DNA of 37,717 nucleotides, taken from positions 1 through 37,717 of the forward strand of contig CANLJX010000014.1 of assembly GCA_947491545.1 (NCBI GenBank), read 5' to 3'. This DNA comes from Deltaproteobacteria bacterium. GTDB taxonomy: Bacteria > Bdellovibrionota_C > UBA2361 > OMII01. The notes beneath the pieces are model-generated. The model did no database searches. It was not told the origin of the DNA and saw nothing but the letters and a program-made list of their open reading frames with translations. Position numbers and translations under genes: made by a program. Positions 8,149-15,851 of the stretch are shown here, one piece after another. Position 1 is the first letter of the stretch; the number at the start of each line of letters is the position of its first letter.

Positions 8149-8788
8149 GACTCTCTACGGGATGCAGCCGTTGGGGCGAAAACACAAAAACAGTCCCAGA
8201 CTCAGGGCTCACCAGCACCTCCCCACCCAGCGCCACATTACTAACGCCATGCGAGCCTCCGCGGAGAACCTCCCCTGCTAGAGGCCAGCGAACTCCGTTC
8301 AGTGAAATAGTCGCCTCCACTCCGAATGGCACTACCGACAACTCGTCGCCCTCCTTGAGCGCTAGCCGGAGAGGATGTCCTAACGAAGCAACTCGACACT
8401 CAAATCCGCCGTGAATGGCACAGAGCGATAGCACCGTGTGGTGGCGTACCATAACTCCGAGGTTTGCCAGGTTCTGATCGGGCCTTCCTCCGAGCACAGA
8501 GCACAGCACAACCTCCCTTGCACCTCGGCTCACGAGCAACCGCAGCGCCTTCTCAAGATCGTTTTCGTTTTGGTCAGCAAGCTCCACAAATTCAGCTGCT
8601 GGGAATCGGCGTCGGGCCTGAGATACATCGAGGGAGTCAAAATCTCCGCACACGAGGATGGGATTCACCCCTGCCGGCAGCTTTTCGGCCGCTCCGTCAA
8701 GAGCAACCACCGCGGTACAACTTGCGGCAACAGCAGCGACAGTAGCGATTTCAAAATCCGGACTGTCTCCGACGACAAGCATCTTCAT
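8138..8788 (-). CDS. thiN: Thiamine pyrophosphokinase
   Basis: This enzyme transfers pyrophosphate from ATP to thiamine, giving thiamine diphosphate. The 216-residue protein shows the thiamine pyrophosphokinase catalytic-domain motifs VVALDGAAEKL, ILVCGDFDSL and DQNENDLEKAL (the acidic Mg/ATP site). GGRPDQNLANL follows, and a C-terminal beta-rich thiamine-binding domain includes GDELSVVPFG and LNGVRWPL. It starts at ATG 8788; a second ATG two codons later is possible. It sits 32 bases downstream of fhlB and overlaps folK, forming a fhlB-thiN-folK run. Family members are called thiN in Bacillus; the assignment to the family is firm. Confidence 0.9.
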   Translation of the reverse strand: MKMLVVGDSPDFEIATVAAVAASCTAVVALDGAAEKLPAGVNPILVCGDFDSLDVSQARRRFPAAEFVELADQNENDLEKALRLLVSRGAREVVLCSVLGGRPDQNLANLGVMVRHHTVLSLCAIHGGFECRVASLGHPLRLALKEGDELSVVPFGVEATISLNGVRWPLAGEVLRGGSHGVSNVALGGEVLVSPESGTVFVFSPQRLHPVESHDS

Positions 8789-8820
8789 CCGGAAACCTTA
8801 CTACGGACGGGCGGACGGTG

Positions 8821-9081
8821 TCATCGCCGCAAAACTCCTATCCTCGCCAGCACAACGGCTGCCGCCTGGAACAGCTCGCGCGGGATCTCCTGGTCAAGCG
8901 GAAGCTCGGCAAGAGCCCCGCATAGGTCCGGTTCTTCAACTACGGGGATGCCGTAACGACGAGCTATTGCAACCATCTGCGCAGCAAGTTGTTCCCGAGC
9001 CACAGCTATCAGCTGCGGTGGCCCCTCTCTCTCCGCACCGAAACCGAGCGCAGCGGCTTCAAGGTAACGCGCTCTCTCCAT
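8821..9081 (-). CDS. Stand-alone FlhB/SctU C-terminal domain protein (FhlB/YlqH-like)
   Basis: This 86-residue protein corresponds to the part of FlhB/SctU that follows the NPTH cleavage site. It begins near ARYLEAAALGF, matching the AVALxY strand after the cleavage site. It continues with QLIAVAREQLAAQMVAIARRYGIPVVEEP (first half of the domain) and ends QEIPRELFQAAAVVLARIG, the counterpart of the IPxELYxAVAEVLA helix. Length matches free-standing FhlB/YlqH proteins of other bacteria. I choose ATG 9081 because AGAGGAG lies 4-5 bases upstream; the frame is open to 9288, but the extra residues are Ser/Arg-rich and not family-like. The T3SS SctU encoded at 15852 lacks exactly this domain, so this protein may complement it in trans. 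It may instead belong to a flagellar system elsewhere in the genome. Confidence 0.8.
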   Translation of the reverse strand: MERARYLEAAALGFGAEREGPPQLIAVAREQLAAQMVAIARRYGIPVVEEPDLCGALAELPLDQEIPRELFQAAAVVLARIGVLRR

Positions 9082-9410
9082 ATCTCTCCTCTGAACCGCA
9101 GTGCTTCGATCGGGGAGATCCCTCCCCTCCCGGATAGTTCGATACCGCGACCAAAAAGTTTCGTGCCGAGATGGAAAAGCTCTAAGGAAGAGCTCAGTTC
9201 GTGGACTCAGGGAGCCACCGGTGGCTCCACTCGGTGTCGATCGCCAGCGACGGCTCGCGCTCAGTAATCCGGCCCCACAGGCGCTCATCTGCGTTGAAGC
9301 GGCCGCAATTAGCCGAATGCACCGCTACTCCCTTGGTTGATATGACGGAATGTTAGGGTCAGACAACTCGTTATCTCTTTGACTACGTATCTCGCTTTGG
9401 CGGGGCGAGG
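9082..9410. other. Non-coding stretch with an 18-bp palindrome
   Basis: About 330 bases lie between the membrane-protein gene ending at 9411 and fhlB. The only strong structure is a perfect palindrome at 9211-9228 (GGAGCCACC/GGTGGCTCC). It has no T-run on either side, so it is not a classical terminator. An open minus-strand frame (9288 down to 9082) continues into fhlB but looks untranslated. No tRNA or other RNA gene was seen. Confidence 0.5.
9211..9228. repeat. Perfect 18-bp palindrome
   Basis: GGAGCCACCGGTGGCTCC reads the same on both strands. It lies ~130 bases upstream of the fhlB start codon, in the leader or promoter region of the fhlB-thiN-folK run. With no loop and no following T-run it suits a dimeric regulator site better than a terminator. 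No regulator can be named. Confidence 0.45.
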
Positions 9411-9959
9411 CTAGCTCAACATCTGCTGACTCATCTTGTACTGCCCGGCATTGAGTATCGGAAGGGTAAGAAAGATCCCGACAAAGCAGCCGATCATACC
9501 GAGGCTCGCAAGCATACTGAGGACAAAAACTGTGAGGGCCGCCATGAGCAAGTTCGGTGTCAGTGTGCGCCAACCCGCCTTTACAGCCGCGATTCCATCT
9601 TTTTCACCCCGGGCAACAACGCAGAGGGACACCGGGCTAAGGGGCAGAAGAAGCAATCCTGGAATCACACACATCAGAAATCCGATCCATATCGCCGTCC
9701 CTACAAGCAAAGATACGATCAGGGATGGAAGAAACTGATCGAACCCACTGAAGAGGTCTCCCACTTCTGGTGTCTCTCCAGCATCAATCTTGGCCATAGC
9801 CCGGTAGTACCCGACATAGAGAGGTCCGTAGAGAAGGCCAAACGACGAGCCGACACAAAAGCTTATGATCACGCCCGACAGCACTTGAAAGCTGAAGTGC
9901 TTCTGCAGGCTATCGATCCCGAACGATACACACTGTCCTACATCGACTGTATTCGCCAT
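9411..9959 (-). CDS. Polytopic membrane protein, DUF2189/DUF975-like
   Basis: This 182-residue integral membrane protein has about four or five hydrophobic segments: VLSGVIISFCVGSSFGLLYG, FLPSLIVSLLVGTAIWIGFLMCVIPGLLLL, and NLLMAALTVFVLSMLASLGMIGCFVG. The pattern of amphipathic pieces between them (GPLYVGYYRAMAKIDAGETPEVGDLFSGF, then GIAAVKAGWRTLTPN) is characteristic of the DUF2189/DUF975 family of small membrane proteins, whose function is not known. I start at ATG 9959 (MANTVDVGQ) because AGAGGGGA lies 3-4 bases upstream; the frame is open to 10070 but that extension is not membrane-like. It is in the same orientation as the small membrane gene at 10112-10333. Confidence 0.7.
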   Translation of the reverse strand: MANTVDVGQCVSFGIDSLQKHFSFQVLSGVIISFCVGSSFGLLYGPLYVGYYRAMAKIDAGETPEVGDLFSGFDQFLPSLIVSLLVGTAIWIGFLMCVIPGLLLLPLSPVSLCVVARGEKDGIAAVKAGWRTLTPNLLMAALTVFVLSMLASLGMIGCFVGIFLTLPILNAGQYKMSQQMLS

Positions 9960-10111
9960 ATTCCCCTCTCTAGATACACTGAATACGAACACCGACATGC
10001 CTCGCGTGTCAATGTCAATACAGCTCGGGTAGCGGGGGAGAGAAGATGCCGTGGGAAGCTCAAGAAGCAAAAACCACGGCGAGCCAAAGCAGTAGGGCTA
10101 AGGAAGTCTCT

Positions 10112-10333
10112 TCATGGCAGCAGCTTCAAGTAGAAAGCCACAATTCCAAAGAGCCCTAGAACCGCCATGGGGATACACAAAAACTTAATCAGCCGCATCG
10201 CGCAGTTGACGGCAAAGTGTGCCATCAGGAACGCCATGAGCCACAGGCCAGCCTGAGCTGTCACTGGGCATTCCGTCCTCGATGCGATAACTGAGAACAG
10301 GAAATCGGCCCATTCGATTGCTTGCATAAGCAT
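10112..10333 (-). CDS. Small two-helix membrane protein, unknown
   Basis: This 73-residue protein begins MLMQAIEWADFLFSV and contains two hydrophobic stretches (roughly AGLWLMAFLMAHFAVNC and IKFLCIPMAVLGLFGIVAFYL), so it is probably a small inner-membrane protein. The start at 10333 is set by a near-perfect ribosome site (AAAGGAGGT) about 6-7 bases upstream, which suggests strong translation. A stable compound hairpin lies in its upstream region (10396-10432). I do not recognise a family. Confidence 0.65.
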   Translation of the reverse strand: MLMQAIEWADFLFSVIASRTECPVTAQAGLWLMAFLMAHFAVNCAMRLIKFLCIPMAVLGLFGIVAFYLKLLP

Positions 10334-10726
10334 TTCAAAACCTCCTTTGTGCAGAAACAGAGCGCTGCGCTGGAAACCCACCTTGAGCTTCCCAACCAGC
10401 CGAGAGTGCGGCTACTCCGCAACCTCGGCTGGCTGGAAACGTGACCTCTTCCCGTATGCTGCCGCTACTCCATAGAGCCAGCGGCGGATGTGCACGAGGA
10501 GTGTGGCACTTTCAGGAGATCAAAGAGCGCTACGGAGATTTCAGATGGCTCCCTCGCGCGGGAAACTCTAAGCCTTGCAGCGCTGTCCGTTATGGTCGGA
10601 ATTCGGGGATTTTGGCACTTTCTCTCCCTAATATGGATTAGCCCCCTTTTGCCTAGTACCCTAGGATGCTGAAGCCTCATCCGCCATGAGTGGAGAGTCC
10701 CCCGCGCCCTGTAGAAGCAATACTGC
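10334..10726. other. Divergent intergenic region with a compound hairpin
   Basis: This 393-base region separates the minus-strand small membrane gene from the plus-strand unknown gene at 10727, so it must contain at least two promoters. It holds the strong hairpin at 10396-10432. TGGCACTTTC occurs twice (10504-10513 and 10613-10622); it resembles half of a sigma54 site, but neither copy has the second TTGC half. Short plus-strand frames here lack ribosome sites and are not supported. I could not pick a convincing sigma70 promoter for either gene. Confidence 0.5.
10396..10432. promoter_or_regulatory. Compound stem-loop in the leader of the small membrane gene
   Basis: The 37 bases fold as outer stem CCAGCCGAG/CTCGGCTGG (9 bp), a 2x2 internal loop (AG/AC), inner stem TGCGG/CCGCA (5 bp) and loop CTACT. 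There is no T-run after it on either strand, so a simple Rho-independent terminator is unlikely. It lies 63 bases upstream of the small membrane protein start on the minus strand, where it could be a leader-RNA element. Structure is seen directly; the role is inference. Confidence 0.5.
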
Positions 10727-11572
10727 ATGCAGCCTTCAAAACACTCCAATCCTGAGCCGCAGACCCCGAACGGAGGCTCCTCGACGGAAGGTCTCTCCTT
10801 CCCGGACAGCACGTTATTGACTCGGGTTCCGCAGCACGTGATCGGAGCGACCGGTCGCATCTGGTCTTTGCCGGCACCCTACGAGGTTCCGCATACGGCT
10901 GATCGGCTCCCCACTTTTTCGTTCTCCCAGGCGCAGGCAATCGACGCTTTGGTGCTGTTCTTAGCCTCGAATGCGCCCGAAACGGCACAGATCTGGCAAA
11001 GACAACTAGTCTCTCAAGATAGCTACTCCGCGAGGCTGCTCAATGCGGCCTACGAGAGATTGCTAGAAGTCGATCGTTTGAGCATTATTCCTGAGGCGCC
11101 ACTACAGTTTGCGCCAACGCGGGTGGTCGTCCCGAAGCTCAACGATAAGCACTGGGCGTGGAGCCGTCACTACGAGCTCGGGCATGGTGTGTCGAGCCAA
11201 CTATTTGAGCCTCTGACAGGTGAGAACGAAACGCAGGCCAGGACCCGAGAAGAGTTGATGTCTCGCGAGAAATCCTCTGAGGCGCGGTCCGACCTAGGTT
11301 CTATCGCCTACTACCTGTCGAAGTATGACAATCTGGCGCGCTCCTACAGCGCCGAAAATCTCTACAGCGCGGTCGCCGGAGCATCCCTGACCTCCGTATA
11401 CCAGACCGGCATGGAGCTCTGTTTCCGCGACCTTGCCCTTCCGTCGCACTTCCTGTCGCTTGTCCACTACGGAATGGGCGTTGAATTCGTGGTGCGCGGC
11501 CAGCCCTCGCCAGAGGCGACGCTCGTTCTGAGTCTCCTTGTTTCCTTGTACCTTGAGGATTTTGCTCCGTGA
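10727..11572 (+). CDS. Hypothetical protein next to T3SS operon
   Basis: I do not recognise this 281-residue soluble protein. The first ~30 residues are polar and rich in Ser, Pro, Asn and Gln (MQPSKHSNPEPQTPNGGSST) with no Sec signal. Proteins secreted by T3SS often begin this way, but so do many disordered tails. The middle is helical, and the C-terminal part ends in a hydrophobic helical region (TLVLSLLVSLYLEDF). There is no obvious ribosome site at ATG 10727. It is followed 96 bases later by the SprT-like protease gene in the same orientation, and both converge on the T3SS operon. A T3SS substrate or accessory role is possible by position only. Confidence 0.65.
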   Translation: MQPSKHSNPEPQTPNGGSSTEGLSFPDSTLLTRVPQHVIGATGRIWSLPAPYEVPHTADRLPTFSFSQAQAIDALVLFLASNAPETAQIWQRQLVSQDSYSARLLNAAYERLLEVDRLSIIPEAPLQFAPTRVVVPKLNDKHWAWSRHYELGHGVSSQLFEPLTGENETQARTREELMSREKSSEARSDLGSIAYYLSKYDNLARSYSAENLYSAVAGASLTSVYQTGMELCFRDLALPSHFLSLVHYGMGVEFVVRGQPSPEATLVLSLLVSLYLEDFAP

Positions 11573-11668
11573 TGCCCCTCGTATACATCTGAATTCCTCT
11601 CCGGGGAGCCCACTCCGGGAAGTTAACTACCCTCCCCCGCAGCCAAGCCACACAGGAGTTTATCGGCT

Positions 11669-12655
11669 ATGCTGCACAGCAATACCAAGCGAGCCCAAAA
11701 CCGCCTCCAAATCACCCGAGAGGCTAAACCTGTCGACCAAGACATACAGTCTTTGCGAGTGCCAAAAACGGGCAGAGTGGCGAGCACCTCTGCCAGCTCT
11801 GGGCGGGCGCAACCAACCACGGACCAGCCGTCCAAGCTCGAGCGCTTTCTAGCGCACGCACAGGCGTTCAGTATCACGGCTCTTCGACTTCTCGGGGATG
11901 GCCTTCTTTGGAGCGGGAACAAGCTACAGGAGTTAGCTCGCAGCTTCCTGCAGCAGCCAAAGCCGCAGGACCCTGTTGAGACCCTCGTAACTCGCGCAAC
12001 TTCAGGGCCACCAGACAACTGGAGGCCTGCGACAGCACACGCAAATCGTTCGTGGAAAACTGTAGCGAAGAACCTATCCCTCGCGGCCCTCTCATTTATT
12101 GAGCCCTCTTTCCTGAAAGAAACTCGCAAGGTCATGAGTTGCGAGCAAGGAATTCTCAAAAAGGTGTCTGCTGCGTTTAATCAGGTAGCTCAAGGATTAC
12201 CAAACAGAGCTGGCACGCACATCTCCCCGGAGCGGATTAGAGAACTACCGTACGAGTATAACGACCCTCACCTGCAGAGATTGTTTTACCAGCTACGCAA
12301 AGAGCACTTTCGAAATCGCTCTGACCTAGACGACTACAGAGTTGTGTGGCGAGACCGCCCGATGCGCACCGCTCAGGGGGACGGAACTCTCAAAGAGACC
12401 CTCGGATACATCGAATACGGCACCCGCACTATCCACGTTGCACGAGAGATGTCCCACCCTGATGCAAAGAAGTGGATTCCTGCGCTTATTCACCACGAGC
12501 TGAGCCACGCAGTGCTAGGTGGCTTTCTCGCGCCAAATCAAGACGCTCACGCTGAGTGGTTCAAGCGTCTTAATGAGCTGCATCCAGACAGTAAGGAATT
12601 TGAGAGGTGGGGGAATTGGCAGGAGTGTTTCCGAAGCTACCACCAGCAGAGCTAG
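11669..12655 (+). CDS. SprT-like zinc metalloprotease, candidate secreted effector
   Basis: The C-terminal ~125 residues of this 328-residue protein look like a SprT-like zinc protease domain. The strand GYIEYGTRTIHVARE is followed by the HExxH site HHELSHAV (H276, E277, H280), and a third ligand candidate, H294, lies in AHAEWFKRL. The SprT C-terminal zinc ribbon is absent. The N-terminal ~60 residues are polar and low in hydrophobics, followed by helical regions with weak hydrophobic character near residues 66-82 and 133-145. There is no Sec signal. An AGGAG ribosome site lies ~10 bases before ATG 11669. The gene converges with the T3SS/kinase operon (37-base gap). An uncharacterised N-terminus, a protease core and this neighbour together suggest a T3SS effector, but that is inference; an intracellular protease is the alternative. 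Confidence 0.75.
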   Translation: MLHSNTKRAQNRLQITREAKPVDQDIQSLRVPKTGRVASTSASSGRAQPTTDQPSKLERFLAHAQAFSITALRLLGDGLLWSGNKLQELARSFLQQPKPQDPVETLVTRATSGPPDNWRPATAHANRSWKTVAKNLSLAALSFIEPSFLKETRKVMSCEQGILKKVSAAFNQVAQGLPNRAGTHISPERIRELPYEYNDPHLQRLFYQLRKEHFRNRSDLDDYRVVWRDRPMRTAQGDGTLKETLGYIEYGTRTIHVAREMSHPDAKKWIPALIHHELSHAVLGGFLAPNQDAHAEWFKRLNELHPDSKEFERWGNWQECFRSYHQQS

Positions 12656-12691
12656 CTCGATCCGTCTCTGCAATGCAGGCAATCGAGGATG

Positions 12692-15600
12692 CTACGCCTC
12701 AATCTCAGGTCCATCGATTCTTACCCGTAGCCGCTGCAGCGCAGTTTCTACTGCCCAGACTCCGACCGGCTTGTCGACAAACTCGATACGGGACGACGGC
12801 TCTATCGTCGCAGTCCACTGACGGATCGAACCAGCGATTCCGATAATGCACAGCTCCGGATACTCCCTGAGCAGCTCGGAACAAAGCGATGCACCAACTT
12901 CTCCCAAGGTATCGAGGTCGACCGCCACGAAGCCATACGTCATTACCTCTCGCTTGAGCATCTCCCGAACCTGGTGACCATCGTAGGCAACGCGAGCCCT
13001 GCATCCGAGTGAATCGAAGAGCGACGCAAAGTACGGCTGAACGCCTGTTTCCATCCCGACCATGAGCACGCCATTTCTAGGCCCGCGCTGACTCCCGAGA
13101 GACTCCCTCGTTGCAGCCCCCGAACGAACGCTCAGCACGGGAAGGTACACGCCAAACGTTGCGCCCCTGCCCTGCACACTATCGACGGTTATTACTCCGT
13201 CGTGCTGCTTGACTATCGAGTAAGCTGACGATAGTCCCAAGCCTGTGCCGCTGAGACCAACGCCTGTCGCTTTATCCACATTCTTGGTGGTGTAAAAGGG
13301 TTCGAAGCACCTTACGCGTTGCTCCTCGGACATGCCGATACCGTTGTCACGCACCTCGAGCCGAACGTAAACGCCAGGCGCAAGCTCAGGGTGCACCTCG
13401 CCCGAACGCAGCTTCACTTTGCGCGTGGCGATGGTGACTTCTCCCGCTAGCTCGGGCGCAATTGCATCCTTCGCATTCGCTAGCAAGGCAGTGAGCACCT
13501 GTTGAAGCTGAGAACCATCTCCAACGAGCTCTGGGCAGTCCTCGGCAAGGTCAACCACTAGCTTAATTCTACGACCGAGAAGCGACTCGTACAGTTGCGA
13601 CGAACCCTGAACGAGCGTGTTAATCGAGATGCTCTGGCGAGCTGGTGAGCTTTGAGTCGAAAAATTCAGCAGCTGCGAGACTAGGCTCGCGCCGCGCTTG
13701 GCCGCCTCCGTGATGAGCTGGGCCGACTCTGCTGACTGCGAGCCTGGCGGAGACTGAAGTTCTATCAAGGATACCTGTCCCAGGATGGCTTGCAGCAAAT
13801 TATTGAAGTTGTGCGCAACGCCGGAAGCTAAAAGCCCCGCCATACGCATCTTAAACGACTCGGACATCTTATGCTCAAAACGGCGCGCCATGAATACGGT
13901 CGCCATCTCACTGGCAACTGTTACCAGTAGCTGCAATCGCCCTTCACGCACGAACGCTCTGGGCGCTCTCGGCTCGACAACCATCGCGCCGACCACCTGG
14001 CCGAGTGATACGAGTGGGATGATGACGAGTAGCTCACACGAGAGCTGCTGCATAACCTCATTAAGCCCCGAACACTCCATCTCCTGGCCACCCCGCACCG
14101 TGACCGGTCTCTGGGTCCGGATCGCCTCGTCGAGGAAGTCATGCCGTAGCGCTAGCTCCACCTGTACCTGCTGGAGCCTCTTCTTTACTCCTGGACCGAA
14201 GCCTACTTGCCCCGCAAGGTGGGTGCCTTGGTCGTTCATAATCCCGAGCCAGCCACGCTTGAGGCCAAAATCTTGTTCAAGGATCGGGAAAGTATGTTGA
14301 GCTATCTCAGCTACCGTGCGGTGCTTTCCGAGCTCCTGGCTTACACGATAGAGAGCGCTCAGCGCCTCGTTGTGTCGACGCTCACTTTCGAACAACTCCG
14401 CCTGACGAACCGCCAACGAGATCTGCGCTGCAGCTGCCTGTGCAAGCTCACAGTCAGCATCCCCAAACGAGTTCGCTGATCGCTTGAAGAGCACGAGTGC
14501 GCCGAGCACTTGCCCCTCAGCGGCTAGCGGCATCACGATCGCTCCGCGCACGTTCTCCATCTTGGCAAGAGACACTATGGCTCGGGAGTCAGACTGGAGG
14601 TCTGAAACCACAATCCCCTCTCCTGTCGTCACCACGTGGCTGAGGAGACTCGGTCCCGTTAGGACAGCCCCCATTTTTTCAATGTACCTCTCTGACAAAC
14701 CCTGCGCAGCTACTACCTCAAGCTGTGCGCCATCGGGACGGGTGAGCACTGCATAGCCGCAGTGGGCCCCAGTCGCACTGAGCACAGCTTTGAGCCCTTT
14801 GAAGGTTATCACCGCAGGATCGATCTGCCCCTGCAACGATCGCGCAACCTCAAACAACGCCTCCAGGCGACGGTTCTGCGTTACGAGAGCTTCCTGAGAC
14901 TGACGACGATCGGTGATATCGATTCCAAAGCCCTCCCACCCGAGGAAAGCTCCTTGCGCAGAGAAATGGGGGATAGCGCGAAGCATCATCCACCTCGCCT
15001 CACCGCTTTGTTGATGGATCACCCGAACCTCTTCGCGAAGTTCGTCTCGCTCTACGCGCAAACGGGTGATCCGACGGCGCAACATCTCACGATCTCGAGG
15101 GTCTAAGATCGAGTCCCAAATCCCCGCGTTGCTAAGCATCTGGGACGCCGGGATTCCGAGAATCTGCTCGGTATTTCCGAATACATCCGTGATACGGAAC
15201 TGCGCGTCAGTCATCAGGATAATAATGTTGCCGTAGCGCGCCATGCGGCGGTACTGGCCACGTAGGTCCTCGCCAGCGACGGGCGTACCAACAGCGCGCC
15301 GGGGCACACCATTTTGCTCAGCAATACTCAGGCCCCGCCCGATTTCGGCAAAGGCGTCCAACTCTTCTTGACGCCAACGGTGGTAGGATCGCGTGTAGAA
15401 ACACTCTACGGACCCGGAGAGGCGACCATCAATGACAATCGGAAAGATCCCCCCGGATCGAACTTTTCGGACTGCTAGCTCAAGCGCAAGATCTCCTGCA
15501 ACCCTCGCTCGCTGTAGATCATTGATAACAATTGGTAGATTCCACGTGCGTCCAGCGAATGAAGCTACTCCATCGCTAAGCGTGAGGATGGGCGGCTGAG

Positions 15601-15802
15601 GAGCTTGCCCATCCGCTGGGCGCTTCGGGTATGAACCTACCGTGAGGGTATTCTGATGGAGGAGGGTTACCGAAACACCATCACACCCGATTTCATGGGC
15701 AATCGACTCGGCGAGATGCGACGCAACTGCTTCGGGCGTGGTGTGCGGTCCACTCTCAAACCGCAGCTTTCGGACCGTACTTTCGCTGGCGTCTTGCCCC
15801 AT
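12692..15802 (-). CDS. Hybrid sensor histidine kinase (GAF-PAS-GAF-GAF-HisKA-HATPase-REC)
   Basis: This 1036-residue cytoplasmic sensor kinase has no membrane segment. Domains in order: GAF (~20-165), PAS (~185-305, ending GWEGFGIDITDRRQ), GAF (~325-475), GAF (~490-640), and HisKA with AHNFNNLL (phospho-His ~664). The ATPase domain follows, with ANAKDAI, VRDNGIGM and GTGLGLSSAYSIVKQHDG (~850). A receiver domain occupies ~905-1030. The receiver keeps a candidate phospho-Asp (VAVDLD) and the Lys in VDKP, but the acidic pair after beta-1 is replaced (VLMVGME), so it may not phosphorylate normally. It is the last gene of the T3SS run, 49 bases after sctU, without a clear ribosome site. It may sense redox, nucleotide or other small ligands for T3SS control; the ligand is unknown. 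Confidence 0.92.
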   Translation of the reverse strand: MGQDASESTVRKLRFESGPHTTPEAVASHLAESIAHEIGCDGVSVTLLHQNTLTVGSYPKRPADGQAPQPPILTLSDGVASFAGRTWNLPIVINDLQRARVAGDLALELAVRKVRSGGIFPIVIDGRLSGSVECFYTRSYHRWRQEELDAFAEIGRGLSIAEQNGVPRRAVGTPVAGEDLRGQYRRMARYGNIIILMTDAQFRITDVFGNTEQILGIPASQMLSNAGIWDSILDPRDREMLRRRITRLRVERDELREEVRVIHQQSGEARWMMLRAIPHFSAQGAFLGWEGFGIDITDRRQSQEALVTQNRRLEALFEVARSLQGQIDPAVITFKGLKAVLSATGAHCGYAVLTRPDGAQLEVVAAQGLSERYIEKMGAVLTGPSLLSHVVTTGEGIVVSDLQSDSRAIVSLAKMENVRGAIVMPLAAEGQVLGALVLFKRSANSFGDADCELAQAAAAQISLAVRQAELFESERRHNEALSALYRVSQELGKHRTVAEIAQHTFPILEQDFGLKRGWLGIMNDQGTHLAGQVGFGPGVKKRLQQVQVELALRHDFLDEAIRTQRPVTVRGGQEMECSGLNEVMQQLSCELLVIIPLVSLGQVVGAMVVEPRAPRAFVREGRLQLLVTVASEMATVFMARRFEHKMSESFKMRMAGLLASGVAHNFNNLLQAILGQVSLIELQSPPGSQSAESAQLITEAAKRGASLVSQLLNFSTQSSPARQSISINTLVQGSSQLYESLLGRRIKLVVDLAEDCPELVGDGSQLQQVLTALLANAKDAIAPELAGEVTIATRKVKLRSGEVHPELAPGVYVRLEVRDNGIGMSEEQRVRCFEPFYTTKNVDKATGVGLSGTGLGLSSAYSIVKQHDGVITVDSVQGRGATFGVYLPVLSVRSGAATRESLGSQRGPRNGVLMVGMETGVQPYFASLFDSLGCRARVAYDGHQVREMLKREVMTYGFVAVDLDTLGEVGASLCSELLREYPELCIIGIAGSIRQWTATIEPSSRIEFVDKPVGVWAVETALQRLRVRIDGPEIEA

Positions 15803-15851
15803 GAGAAATCCGCTATCGGCTCGTAACTACTCTGAGCCCCGATTACTGCAA

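Noticed and set aside
10504-10622. Two TGGCACTTTC boxes as sigma54 promoters
   Set aside because: Each has a TGGCAC-like half, but the matching TTGC half at the correct spacing is missing.
10465-10988. Minus-strand frames across 10465-10988
   Set aside because: They overlap the 5' end of the plus-strand gene at 10727, lack ribosome sites, and have Arg/Pro/Ser-rich composition typical of shadow frames.
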